From the NCBI GenBank assembly GCA_920105625.2, contig OV050030.1:253735889-253799888 (forward strand): a stretch of DNA of 64,000 nucleotides, given 5' to 3'. Positions 36,023-47,359 of the stretch are shown here, piece after piece (within the stretch, counting starts at the first letter, position 1; each line of letters opens with the position of its first letter). The notes beneath the pieces were generated by a model. It was not told the origin of the DNA, made no database searches, and saw only the letters and a list, made by a program, of their open reading frames with translations. The stretch is from Clusia tigrina (lineage: Eukaryota; Arthropoda; Insecta; Diptera; Clusiidae). The position numbers and the translations under genes are program-made.

Positions 36023-37169
36023 ATGTTGTGCTCGAAGTGTAAAAATTGCTTACAAAGTGCGCCGTTTGTCACTTGCAATTTGTGTTCGAAATTATTTCAT
36101 AGTCATTGCTTTAATCTGACTGATGGTCAGTATGATTTGTTGTCAAGTCATCCGAATATCGTCTTCAGATGTGATGTTTGTGTGGGAGCACCTGTAAATC
36201 TGGCTGCTTCTATTAACGATTTATCGAGCGAAGTTCAGAATTGTAAATCGCTGTTGTTGCAAATTTCTCATAAGGGGGTAATTGACCCGCCGTCTACTTT
36301 GATTGCTGAGTCTGCTACTATAACTGTTGGCTCTCAGTCAGGCTTGAAATCGCAAGCATGTAGTGAGCCTACTCCTGCCTCTTTGCGTGTTCCGAAGCTG
36401 CGCTCTGCTAATACTAAGCCGAGTGTGCGTAATAATGATGTGCACCACCAACTCACACAACCTACTGCTGATCCAGTTCCCTTGGGTAAGCCTGCTTCAC
36501 CACTGCCTAGTTCTCGCGAAGCTGTGCTCTCTCGCTTACTGTTTGTGCGGATGTTGATACCATGCCGCGCTTGCCTGTTGTTGTTGCTGCTGATGCTGTG
36601 CCTTGCTCGCCTGTTTTTGTTGCTGCTGAACCACTTATGTATGCTGAGATGTTAAAGTCTTCTGCAATTATGCCAGAAAATGCCTCAATTACTCATGTTA
36701 CCACTCAAGTAGCACAAAGCTCTGAGGCTGGTTGTGCTGCAAACTCCGTATTAGAAGCTCAACTAAATAAGAGGAATATGTCTAAATTGAGTCGAAATGG
36801 TTTTGTTGGCCGCAATGAGAGTCATGAGCTTGATATTGTTGTTGAAAAGAAATTTGTTCATGTCTCTTCTTTTAAATCTTCTGTATCTGAAGAACATATA
36901 ATTGAGTATATAATAAAACACTCTTCTATTGATAGAAGTGATTTATCATGTTACAAACTTGTCAAGAGAGACGCGGTGCTTGAGAATCTTGAGCGTATCT
37001 CATTCAAATTAGGAGTGTCTGGAAATTTGTTTGATGACATTCTAAAGCCGTCTCTTTGGCCTGTGAATGTGAGAGTTCGCCCCTTCAAAAATTTTCAAAG
37101 AGAGGGCATGAGAAACCAGAAAGATTAACAGAAATTCATGCTAAAAGTAAAGGTGAACGTAAGCTGTAA
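36023..37169 (+). pseudogene. LINE-2 ORF1, frameshifted: PHD-finger gag-like protein
   Basis: The start ATG at 36023 opens a frame with a C4HC3 PHD-like finger in residues 3-53 (C6, C9, C18, C21, H26, C29, C50, C53), followed by a Ser/Pro/Thr-rich stretch. After about 36515-36560 this frame becomes an artificial leucine-rich run and stops at 36655. The natural continuation is in another frame, seen from an ATG at 36562 to 37128. It carries the conserved C-terminal part (EKKFVHVSSFKSSVSEE through DDILKPSLWPVNVRVRPF), which I take as the RNA-binding half of such ORF1 proteins. Near 37105 the reading seems to shift again into a frame holding EKPERLTEIHAKSKGERKL, ending at TAA 37167-37169. Two indels therefore inactivate it. 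A repeated TTGTTGCTGCTG-like tract at 36575-36635 lies just after the first break. Confidence 0.8.
36575..36635 (+). repeat. Imperfect GCC-TGTTGTTG-CTGCTG duplication in LINE-2 ORF1
   Basis: Two copies of a GCCTGTT(G/T)TTGTTGCTGCTGA-like tract lie about 39 bases apart. In the coding frame they encode the Val/Ala-rich PVVVAADAVP and PVFVAAEP. Such low-complexity tracts favour slippage and lie close to the ORF1 frame break. Confidence 0.5.
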
Positions 37170-37184
37170 CTTTATTTCCAAAAT

Positions 37185-40001
37185 ATGTCTGGCACTAGAG
37201 GAAAAGCACAAACCATTTTCATCTGGTCATCTCATCAGGACTATGATATCATTGTTTTTGTAGAGACGTGGCTTAATTCGGATTTTTATGATGGTGAATT
37301 TTTTGACAGCAAGTTATACCAGTTTTATCGGAAAGATAGAGATGCTGTAATGACTGGTCTCTGTCGTGGTGGTGGCATACTTATTGCTGTCAAGAGTAAT
37401 CTATGTTCGACTCTTTGTTTACTGTCAGAACCGGATACTTTATTAGACCAATTATGCGTTTCTATTGCTGGACCAAATGGATCACTCTATCTTTGCACCT
37501 CATATATACCACCTAATAGTGCGGATAGTATTTATGCTGCCCATGTGGACAATATTATTTCTTTGCACTCTGCGTTGGATAATAGCAGTCATATATGTGT
37601 TTTGGGAGATTTTAATTTAAATAGAATTGTCTGGATGCACTTAGCGGGAGATTTAATTCCCTCTAATGTTAACCAGTCCCATGAAATTAATTTAATTGAC
37701 AGTTTTTTAAGTATTAATTTATCTCAAATTAATTATTTAGAGAATAGGTTACATAATATTCTTGATTTAATTTTTGTTTCTTCTGATATTAAATATAATT
37801 TATTTGAATGTCCGTATCCAATTTCGCCTCCTGGCTTACATCATTTAGCTTTGATTCTAGAAATTGAATTTTATGAATTTATTCAAAGCCAACAAGCTTA
37901 CAATAAATTTAATTTCAATTCATGCGATTACAATAGATTAAATAATATTTTTAATGAAGTCAATTGGAATGATTTATTTATGGATAAAAGTACAGCGACT
38001 TGCTACGATATTTTTAAATCTCAAGTTTTAAGAATTTGTGAAAGCCATATTCCATGTGTTCCTCAAAATAAACATAAACTGCCCTGGTACACTACTGGCT
38101 TGAAGAAAATAAAAAATTTGCGCAATAAATTTTTCAAATTATTTCAAAGCAGTAATGATATCAATGATAAACTGAAATATGAGCATTATTCGAGGGAGTT
38201 TAATTTTTTGAATAAGTTTTTGTATAAACAATATGTTCTTAAGTATGAATCTACTATAATTTCTAATCCGAAATCGTTTTGGAGTTATATCCAATCTAAA
38301 AAGGATGGATCTAATATTCCTACGTCAATGTTTTTAAATGATAAGAAATCTTTTCGTCTGTCTGACACCGTTGATCTCTTTGCTGATTATTTTAAATCGA
38401 ATTACACAAATGATGATTCTTGGTACAATTCATGTATTCTTAATAATATAGATGAGTTTTTAGACATTGGTGAAGTTTCAATATCTGTTGAGGAGGTTTT
38501 AATTGCATTGGTAGATTTGAAAATCTCCGTAAAAGCTGATATTGATGGTTTATCATCTATATTGCTGGTTAAATGTGCTAATGCCTTAGCTTTGCCTTTG
38601 TGTCAAGTTTTTAATAAATCATTAATGTCTGGAACATTTATTGATTGCTGGAAAATTGCTTCTATTACTCCTACCTTTAAAAGTGGTGTAAAAAATAATG
38701 TGTCCAATTATCGTCCAATCTCTAAGTTATCTAATGTTTCAAAGTTATTCGAGTCTATCATTAAGTTCAAACTATATTTCTTAGTTAAGCGTCATATTTG
38801 TATTGAACAACATGGGTTTGTCTCTGGGAGGTCAACAGTGACTAATCTTGCACTTTTTGCAAACTATTGTGTCTCATCTTTTGTACTTGGACATCAAGTG
38901 GATGTCATATATACTGATTTTTCAAAGGCTTTTGATGTAGTTTCGCACTCTGTCTTGATTAGTAAACTTGGTAAAATGGGCTGCCATTCGGCTTTTTTGA
39001 AGTGGATTAAATCGTATCTAAGTTATAGACGTTGTTATGTTTCCATTAATAACACGAATTCCTATATCTTTATGGCTACTTCTGGAGTTCCGCAAGGTAG
39101 TATTCTTGGGCCTTTGCTCTTTGTACTATATATTAATGATATTCGTAAATGTTTTTCTTATGCTAAATTTCTGTTGTATGCGGATGATTTAAAGTTATTT
39201 GTTCGAGTTCAGAGTATTGCTGATTCTGTTTTTTTACAATCTGACCTTAATAAAGTTGTTGAATGGAGTATGTGTAATGGTTTCTGCTTAAATATTGGGA
39301 AATGTTCTAGTGCAACGTTTAGTAAATGTAACAATGTAATTGCAACTACTTATAGCATGTCTGGTTGTCCATTTCAAAAACATGACATTATCCGTGACTT
39401 AGGGGTAATATTTGACTCTAAGTTTACTTTTGTCGAACACTTGAACTTCATTTTGCCCAAAGTTTATTCGCTTCTTGCTTTCGTTCGGAGGAATAGTGTT
39501 GAATTCAGTGATCCGCATACAAGAAAATCGCTCTATATATCCTTGGTTAGATCAAGATTAGAATATGCTTCTCTGATTTGGAATCCATCATATGCGATTC
39601 ATTCATCTAGATTGGAAAGAGTACAAAAAATTGCTACCAAATATATGTTACAATCCACTAGTTTTAATGTTATGATGCCGTTGTATAATGCTCGTTGTTT
39701 GTTAATGGGATTGAAATCTCTTGAATCGAGAAGAAAGATTAATTCAATAATGTTTATTTTCGACATAGTCGCTGGGAATATTGATGATCCCACCTTACTT
39801 AATCTTGTAAATTTTAATATACCTATGAGGCAGTTGCGGTTCCCTAAATTATTCTTTATTAAATGTCATCGTACTAACTATGCTCTAAGTGAACCTTTAA
39901 CTAGAGCATTGTCTTTATGTAACTCATTGTCAATTAATAATTGTATTGATTTCTCATTGTCTAAATTTACTTTTAAAAATTTCATTGTTAATTTATCCTA
40001 A
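37185..40001 (+). CDS. LINE-2 ORF2: endonuclease and reverse transcriptase, N-terminus clipped
   Basis: A 938-residue frame encodes the replication protein of a CR1/Jockey-like element. Residues 1-235 are an APE-type endonuclease, with E27 in VETWL and D142/N144 in GDFN. Residues about 470-760 are the reverse transcriptase: NYRPISKLSNVSKLFE, DFSKAFD (motif A, D578), GVPQGS (motif B, 634-639) and YADD (motif C, 665-668). The C-terminal part has SRLEYASLIWNP, common in this group. The frame upstream of the ATG reads LYFQN, the usual first endonuclease motif with its Asn, but TAA at 37167-37169 precedes it. A protein begun at 37185 therefore lacks that Asn. The third endonuclease motif reads PPGLHHLAL, with Gly where Asp is usual. 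The polymerase looks intact and the endonuclease probably does not. The gene is strongly AT-rich, unlike LINE-1. Confidence 0.9.
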   Translation: MSGTRGKAQTIFIWSSHQDYDIIVFVETWLNSDFYDGEFFDSKLYQFYRKDRDAVMTGLCRGGGILIAVKSNLCSTLCLLSEPDTLLDQLCVSIAGPNGSLYLCTSYIPPNSADSIYAAHVDNIISLHSALDNSSHICVLGDFNLNRIVWMHLAGDLIPSNVNQSHEINLIDSFLSINLSQINYLENRLHNILDLIFVSSDIKYNLFECPYPISPPGLHHLALILEIEFYEFIQSQQAYNKFNFNSCDYNRLNNIFNEVNWNDLFMDKSTATCYDIFKSQVLRICESHIPCVPQNKHKLPWYTTGLKKIKNLRNKFFKLFQSSNDINDKLKYEHYSREFNFLNKFLYKQYVLKYESTIISNPKSFWSYIQSKKDGSNIPTSMFLNDKKSFRLSDTVDLFADYFKSNYTNDDSWYNSCILNNIDEFLDIGEVSISVEEVLIALVDLKISVKADIDGLSSILLVKCANALALPLCQVFNKSLMSGTFIDCWKIASITPTFKSGVKNNVSNYRPISKLSNVSKLFESIIKFKLYFLVKRHICIEQHGFVSGRSTVTNLALFANYCVSSFVLGHQVDVIYTDFSKAFDVVSHSVLISKLGKMGCHSAFLKWIKSYLSYRRCYVSINNTNSYIFMATSGVPQGSILGPLLFVLYINDIRKCFSYAKFLLYADDLKLFVRVQSIADSVFLQSDLNKVVEWSMCNGFCLNIGKCSSATFSKCNNVIATTYSMSGCPFQKHDIIRDLGVIFDSKFTFVEHLNFILPKVYSLLAFVRRNSVEFSDPHTRKSLYISLVRSRLEYASLIWNPSYAIHSSRLERVQKIATKYMLQSTSFNVMMPLYNARCLLMGLKSLESRRKINSIMFIFDIVAGNIDDPTLLNLVNFNIPMRQLRFPKLFFIKCHRTNYALSEPLTRALSLCNSLSINNCIDFSLSKFTFKNFIVNLS

Positions 40002-40138
40002 TGTTGGTTTTCAATGTTATCTGTCACTTTAAATTTATATATTATGTTAAATCTTATTAATGTGTATTTTTACTCACTTCATATTAACTCTAGTCTGTAA
40101 GGATTTCTGTTATCCATAGACTCAATAAAGATCAATAA
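40002..40138 (+). other. LINE-2 3' untranslated region and tail
   Basis: These 137 AT-rich bases follow the ORF2 stop and end in CAATAAAGATCAATAATA. The tail is a short ATC/ATA-rich simple sequence, as in CR1-type elements, rather than a long poly(A). The last one or two bases cannot be separated from the target-site duplication. Confidence 0.75.
40124..40129 (+). terminator. AATAAA polyadenylation hexamer of LINE-2
   Basis: A canonical hexamer lies about 15 bases before the element end. It probably marks the 3' end of the element RNA. Confidence 0.55.
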
Positions 40139-40147
40139 TAAATTCTA
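40139..40147 (+). repeat. Right target-site duplication of LINE-2
   Basis: TAAATTCTA matches 35983-35991 exactly and leads directly into TACGGTACGTCATACACC, the expected continuation of the interrupted monomer. Confidence 0.9.
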
Positions 40148-42639
40148 TACGGTACGTCATACACCTATCAAAGTTTGTAACATACAAATGCTTGTAACTT
40201 TTTACTGAAGCGTCATAAAGCCTTGAAATTTTGTAACAATAAAGAACTCGAGCCTCTTGTCAATTTAAGTTATCGCTCAAAACTATACTACCCTTGAGTC
40301 CCAAATCAAACACTGATAAAACTTCAAATGGCCCTACCTTCTATACGGTGCGTCCTGCACCTATCAAAGTTTGCAACATATAAATGTTTGTAACTTTTTA
40401 CTGGAGGGTCATAGAACCTTGAAATTTTGTGACAATGAAGTAGTCTTTTTCTTATCAATTTAAGCTATTGCTCATAGCTACCCTTCAGTCCCAAATCAAA
40501 CACTGCTAAAACTTTAAATGGCTCTTAAAGTCTATACGGTACGTCCTACCTCTATCAAAGTTTGCAACATACAAATGCTTGTAACTTTTTACTGGAGCTT
40601 CATAAAACCTTGAAATTCTGTAACAATAAAGTACTCGAGCCTCTTGTCAATTTAAGTTATCGCTCAAAGCTATGCTACCCTTGGTCCCAAATCAAACACT
40701 GATAAAACTTCAAATGGCCCTACCTTCTATACGGTACGTCCTGCACCTATCAAAGTTTGCAACAAATAAATGTTTGTAACTTTTTACTGGAGGGTCATAG
40801 AACCTTGAAATTTTGTGACAATGAAGTAGTCTTTTTCTTATCAATTTAAGCTATTGCTCATAGCTACCCTTCAGTCCCAAATCAAACACTGCTAAAACTT
40901 TAAATGGCTCTTAAAGTCTATACGGTACGTCCTACACCTATCAAAGTTTGCAACATACAAATGCTTGTAACTTTTTACTGGAGCTTCATAAAACCTTGAA
41001 ATTCTGTAACAATAAAGTACTCGAGCCTCTTGTCAATTTAAGTTATCGCTCAAAGCTATGCAACCCTTGAGTCCCAAATCAAACACTGATAAAACTTCAA
41101 ATGGCCCTAACTTCTATACGGTACGTCCTACACCTATCAAAGTTTGCAACATACAAATGCTTGTAACTTTTTACTGGAGCGTCATAAAACCTTGAAATTT
41201 TGTAACAATACAGTACTCGAGCCTCTTGTCAATTTAAGCTATCGCTCAAAGCTATGCTACCCTTGAGTCCCAAATCAAACACAGATAAAACTTCAAATGG
41301 CCCTAATTTCTATACGGTACGTTCTACACCTATCAAAGTTTGCAACATACAAATGCTTGTATCATTTTACTGGAGCGTCATAAAACCTTGAAATTTTGTA
41401 ACAATAAAGTACTCGAGCCTCTTGTCAATTTAAGCTATCGCTCAAAGCTACGCTACCCTTGAGTCCTAAATCAAACACTGATAAAACTTCAAATGGCCCT
41501 GACTTCTATACGGTACGTCCTACACCTATCAAAGTTTGCAACATACAATTGCTTGTAACTTTTTACTGGAGCGTCATAAAAACTTGAAATTTTGTAACAA
41601 TAAAGTACTCGAGCCTCTTGTCAATTTAAGCTATCACTCAACGCTATGCTACCCATGAGTCCCAAATAAAACACTGTTAAAACTTCAAATGGCCCTTACT
41701 TCTATACGGTACGTCCTACACCTATCAAAGTTTGCAACATATAAATGCTTGTAACTTTTTACTGGAGGGTCATAGAACCTTGAAATTTTGTGACAATGAA
41801 GTACTCTTTTTCTTATCAATTTAAGCTATTTCTCATAGCTACCCTTCAGTCCCAAATAAAACACTGCTAAAACTTTATATGGCTCTTAAATTCTATACGG
41901 TACGTCCTACACCTATCAAAGTTTGTAACATACAAATGCTTGTAACTTTTTACTGGAGCGTCATAAAACCTTGAAATTTTGTAACAATAAAGTACTCGAG
42001 CCTCTTGTCAATTTAAGCTATCGCTCAAAGCTACGCTACCGTTGAGTCCCAAATCAAACACTGATATTACTTCAAATGGCCCTAACTTCTATACGGTACG
42101 TCCTACACCTATCAAAGTTTGCAACATACAAATGCTTGTAACTTTTTACTGGAGAGTCATAAAACCTTGAAATTTTGTAACAATAAAGTACTCGAGCCTC
42201 TTGTCAATTTAAGCTATCACTCAACGCTATGCTACCCATGAGTCCCAAATCAAACACTGTTAAAACTTCAAATGGCCCTTACTTCTATACGGTACGTCCT
42301 ACACCTATCAAAGTTTGCAACATACAAATGCTTGTAACTTTTTACTGGAGCGTCATAAAACCTTGAAATTTTGTAACAATAAAGTACTCGAGCCTCTTGT
42401 CAATTTAAGCTATCGCGCAAAGCTATGCTACCCTTGAGTCCCAAATCAAACACTGATAAAACTTGAAATGGCCCTAAGTTCTATACAGTACGTCCTACAC
42501 CAATCAAAGTTTGCAACATACAAATGCTTGTAACTTTTTACTGGAGCGTCATAAAACCTTGAAATTTTGTATCAATAAAGTACCCGAGCCTCTTGTCAAT
42601 TAAAGTTATCGCTCAAAGCTATGCTACTCTTGAGTCCCA

Positions 42640-45600
42640 AATAAAACACTGATAAAACTTCAAATGGCCCTAAATTCTATACGGTACGTCCTGCACCTAT
42701 CAAAGTTTGCAACATATAAATGTTTGTAACTTTTTACTGGAGGGTCATAGAACCTTGAAATTTTGTGACAATGAAGTAGTCTTTTTCTTATCAATTTAAG
42801 CTATTGTTCATAGCTACCCTTCAGTCCCAAATCAAACACTGCTAAAACTTTAAATGGCTCTTAAAGTCTATACGGTATGTCCTACACCTATCAAAGTTTG
42901 CAACATACAAATGCTTGTATATTTTTACTGGAGCGTCATAAAACCTTGCAATTTTGTAAAATAAAGTACTCGAGCCTCTTGTCAATTTAAGCTATCGCTC
43001 AAAGCTATACTACCCTTGAGTCCCAAATCAAACACTGATAAAACTTCAAATGGCCCTAACTTCTATACGGTACGTCCTACACCTACCAAAGTTTGCAACA
43101 TACAAATGCTTCTAACTTTTTACTGGAGCGTCATAAAACCTTGAAATTTTGTAACAATAAAGTACTCGAGCCTCTTGTCAATTTAAGATATCGCTCAAAG
43201 CTATGCTACCCTTGAGTCCCAAATCAAACACTGATAAAACTTCAAATGGCCCTAACTTCTATACGGTACGTCCTACACCTATCAAAGCTTGCAACATACA
43301 AATGCTTGTATATTTTTACTAGAGCGTCATAAAACCTTGCAATTTTGTAAAATAAAGTACTCGAGCCTCTTGTCAATTTAAGCTATCGCTCAAAGCTATA
43401 CTACCCTTGAGTCCCAAATCAAACACTGATAAAACTTCAAATGGCCCTAACTTCTATACGGTACGTCCTACACCTACCAAAGTTTGCAACATACAAATGC
43501 TTGTAACTTTTTACTGGAGCGTCATAAAACCTTGAAATTTTGTAACAATAAAGTACTCGAGCCTATTGTCAATTTAAGATATCGCTCATAGCTATGCTAC
43601 CCTTGAGTCCCAAATCAAACACTGATAAAACTTCAAATGGCCCTAAGTTCTATACGGTACATCCTACACCTATCAAAGTTTGCAACATACAAATGCTTGT
43701 AACTTTTTACTGGAGCGTCATAAAACCTTGAAATTTTGTAACAATAAAGTACTCGAGCCTCTTGTCAATTTAAGATATCGCTCATAGCTATGCTACCCTT
43801 GAGTCCCAAATCAAACACTGATAAAACTTCAAATGGCCCTAACTTCTATACGGTACGTCCTACACCTATCAAAGTTTGCAGCATACAAATGCTTGTAAAT
43901 TTTTACTGGAGCGTCATAAAACCTTGAAATTTTGTAACAATAAAGTACTCGAGCCTCTTGTCAATTTAAGCTATCGCTCAAAGCTACGCTACCCTTGAGT
44001 CCCAAATCAAACACTGATAAAACTTCAAATGGCCCTAACTTCTATACGGTTCGTCCTACACCTATCAAAGTTTGCAACATAGAAATGCTTGTAACTTTTT
44101 ACAGGAGCGTCATAAAACCTTGAAATTTTGTAACAATAAAGTACTCGAGCCTCTTGTCAATTTAAGCTATCGCTCAAAGCTATGCTACCCTTGAGTCCCA
44201 AATCAAACACTGATAAAACTTCAAATGGCCCTTACTTCTATACGGTACGTCCTACACCTATCAAAGCTTGCAACATACAAATGCTTGTATATTTTTACTA
44301 GAGCGTCATAAAACCTTGCAATTTTGTAAAATAAAGTACTCGAGCCTCTTGTCAATTTAAGCTATCGCTCAAAGCTATACTACCCTTGAGTCCCAAATCA
44401 AACACTGATAAAACTTCAAATGGCCCTAACTTCTATACGGTACGTCCTACACCTACCAAAGTTTGCAACATACAAATGCTTGTAACTTTTTACTGGAGCG
44501 TCATAGAACCTTGAAATTTTGTAACAATAAAGTACTCGAGCCTCTTGTCAATTTAAGATATCGCTCATAGCTATGCTACCCTTGAGTCCCAAATCAAACA
44601 CTGATAAAACTTCAAATGGCCCTAAGTTCTATACGGTACATCCTACACCTATCAAAGTTTGCAACATACAAATGCTTGTAACTTTTTACTGGAGCGTCAT
44701 AAAACCTTGAAATTTTGTAACAATAAAGTACTCGAGCCTCTTGTCAATTTAAGATATCGCTCATAGCTATGCTACCCTTGAGTCCCAAATAAAACACTGA
44801 TAAAACTTCAAATGGCCCTAAATTCTATACGGTACGTCCTGCACCTATCAAAGTTTGCAACATATAAATGTTTGTAACTTTTTACTGGAGGGTCATAGAA
44901 CCTTGAAATTTTGTGACAATGAAGTAGTCTTTTTCTTATCAATTTAAGCTATTGCTCATAGCTACCCTTCAGTCCCAAATCAAACACTGCTAAAACTTTA
45001 AATGGCTCTTAAAGTCTATACGGTATGTCCTACACCTATCAAAGTTTGCAACATACAAATGCTTGTATATTTTTACTGGAGCGTCATAAAACCTTGCAAT
45101 TTTGTAAAATAAAGTACTCGAGCCTCTTGTCAATTTAAGCTATCGCTCAAAGCTATACTACCCTTGAGTCCCAAATCAAACACTGATAAAACTTCAAATG
45201 GCCCTAACTTCTATACGGTACGTCCTACACCTACCAAAGTTTGCAACATACAAATGCTTCTAACTTTTTACTGGAGCGTCATAAAACCTTGAAATTTTGT
45301 AACAATAAAGTACTCGAGCCTCTTGTCAATTTAAGATATCGCTCAAAGCTATGCTACCCTTGAGTCCCAAATCAAACACTGATAAAACTTCAAATGGCCC
45401 TAACTTCTATACGGTACGTCCTACACCTATCAAAGCTTGCAACATACAAATGCTTGTATATTTTTACTAGAGCGTCATAAAACCTTGCAATTTTGTAAAA
45501 TAAAGTACTCGAGCCTCTTGTCAATTTAAGCTATCGCTCAAAGCTATACTACCCTTGAGTCCCAAATCAAACACTGATAAAACTTCAAATGGCCCTAACT

Positions 45601-46940
45601 TCTATACGGTACGTCCTACACCTACCAAAGTTTGCAACATACAAATGCTTGTAACTTTTTACTGGAGCGTCATAAAACCTTGAAATTTTGTAACAATAAA
45701 GTACTCGAGCCTATTGTCAATTTAAGATATCGCTCATAGCTATGCTACCCTTGAGTCCCAAATCAAACACTGATAAAACTTCAAATGGCCCTAAGTTCTA
45801 TACGGTACATCCTACACCTATCAAAGTTTGCAACATACAAATGCTTGTAACTTTTTACTGGAGCGTCATAAAACCTTGAAATTTTGTAACAATAAAGTAC
45901 TCGAGCCTCTTGTCAATTTAAGATATCGCTCATAGCTATGCTACCCTTGAGTCCCAAATCAAACACTGATAAAACTTCAAATGGCCCTAACTTCTATACG
46001 GTACGTCCTACACCTATCAAAGTTTGCAGCATACAAATGCTTGTAAATTTTTACTGGAGCGTCATAAAACCTTGAAATTTTGTAACAATAAAGTACTCGA
46101 GCCTCTTGTCAATTTAAGCTATCGCTCAAAGCTACGCTACCCTTGAGTCCCAAATCAAACACTGATAAAACTTCAAATGGCCCTAACTTCTATACGGTTC
46201 GTCCTACACCTATCAAAGTTTGCAACATAGAAATGCTTGTAACTTTTTACAGGAGCGTCATAAAACCTTGAAATTTTGTAACAATAAAGTACTCGAGCCT
46301 CTTGTCAATTTAAGCTATCGCTCAAAGCTATGCTACCCTTGAGTCCCAAATCAAACACTGATAAAACTTCAAATGGCCCTTACTTCTATACGGTACGTCC
46401 TACACCTATCAAAGCTTGCAACATACAAATGCTTGTATATTTTTACTAGAGCGTCATAAAACCTTGCAATTTTGTAAAATAAAGTACTCGAGCCTCTTGT
46501 CAATTTAAGCTATCGCTCAAAGCTATACTACCCTTGAGTCCCAAATCAAACACTGATAAAACTTCAAATGGCCCTAACTTCTATACGGTACGTCCTACAC
46601 CTACCAAAGTTTGCAACACACAAATGCTTGTAACTTTTTACTGGAGCGTCATAGAACCTTGAAATTTTGTAACAATAAAGTACTCGAGCCTCTTGTCAAT
46701 TTAAGATATCGCTCATAGCTATGCTACCCTTGAGTCCCAAATCAAACACTGATAAAACTTCAAATGGCCCTAAGTTCTATACGGTACATCCTACACCTAT
46801 CAAAGTTTGCAACATACAAATGCTTGTAACTTTTTACTGGAGCGTCATAAAACCTTGAAATTTTGTAACAATAAAGTACTCGAGCCTCTTGTCAATTTAA
46901 GATATCGCTCATAGCTATGCTACCCTTGAGTCCCAAATCA
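42640..46940 (+). repeat. Higher-order repeat, period 2148 bp (11-mer)
   Basis: TACGGTATGT occurs at 42871 and 45019, and TGCAGCATAC at 43877 and 46025; both spacings are 2148. Eleven 196-bp monomers less 5 bp (one B-type) and less 3 bp (three TGTAAAATAAAG units) give exactly 2148. Two copies are present. Block ends are approximate. Confidence 0.87.
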
Positions 46941-47359
46941 AACACTGATAAAACTTCAAATGGCCCTAACTTCTATACGGTACGTCCTACACCTATCAAA
47001 GTTTGCAGCATACAAATGCTTGTAACTTTTTACTGGAGCGTCATAAAACCTTGAAATTTTGTGACAATAAAGTACTCGAGCCTCTTGTCAATTTAAGCTA
47101 TCGCTCAAAGCTACGCTACCCTTGAGTCCCAAATCAAACACTGATAAAACTTCAAATGGCCCTAACTTCTATACGGTACGTCCTACACCTATCAAAGTTT
47201 GCAACATACAAATGCTTGTAACTTTTTACTGGAGCGTCATAAAACCTTGAAATTTTGTAACAATAAAGTACTCGAGCCTCTTGTCAATTTAAGCTATCAC
47301 TCAACGCTATGCTACCCTTGAGTCCCAAATCAAACACTGATAAAACTTGAAATGGCCCT

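Larger units (their letters stand above)
35992..40138 (+). mobile_element. Non-LTR retrotransposon (LINE-2 of this window), CR1/Jockey-like
   Basis: A plus-strand element of 4147 bp interrupts one satellite monomer and is flanked by the 9-bp duplication TAAATTCTA. It has a 31-base leader, an ORF1 with a PHD-like finger (broken), an ORF2 with endonuclease and reverse transcriptase, a 137-bp 3' region, an AATAAA, and a short ATC/ATA-rich tail instead of a long poly(A). A PHD-type ORF1 and a simple-repeat tail fit the CR1-type elements of arthropods; the subfamily is not resolved. It looks nearly full length. Two frame breaks in ORF1 and a stop before ORF2 indicate an inactive copy. The satellite on both sides is in phase, so insertion postdates the higher-order repeat. 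Confidence 0.92.

Noticed and set aside
36363..36557. 64-codon plus-strand frame inside LINE-2 ORF1
   Set aside because: It is Leu/Cys-rich, out of frame with both recognisable ORF1 parts, and is a shadow.
39599..39793. Minus-strand 64-codon frame in LINE-2 ORF2
   Set aside because: It is antisense to the conserved C-terminal part of the reverse transcriptase protein.
35992..40138. LINE-2 as part of the amplified HOR unit
   Set aside because: Only one copy occurs in the window, it has its own target-site duplication, and the flanking monomer order is continuous.
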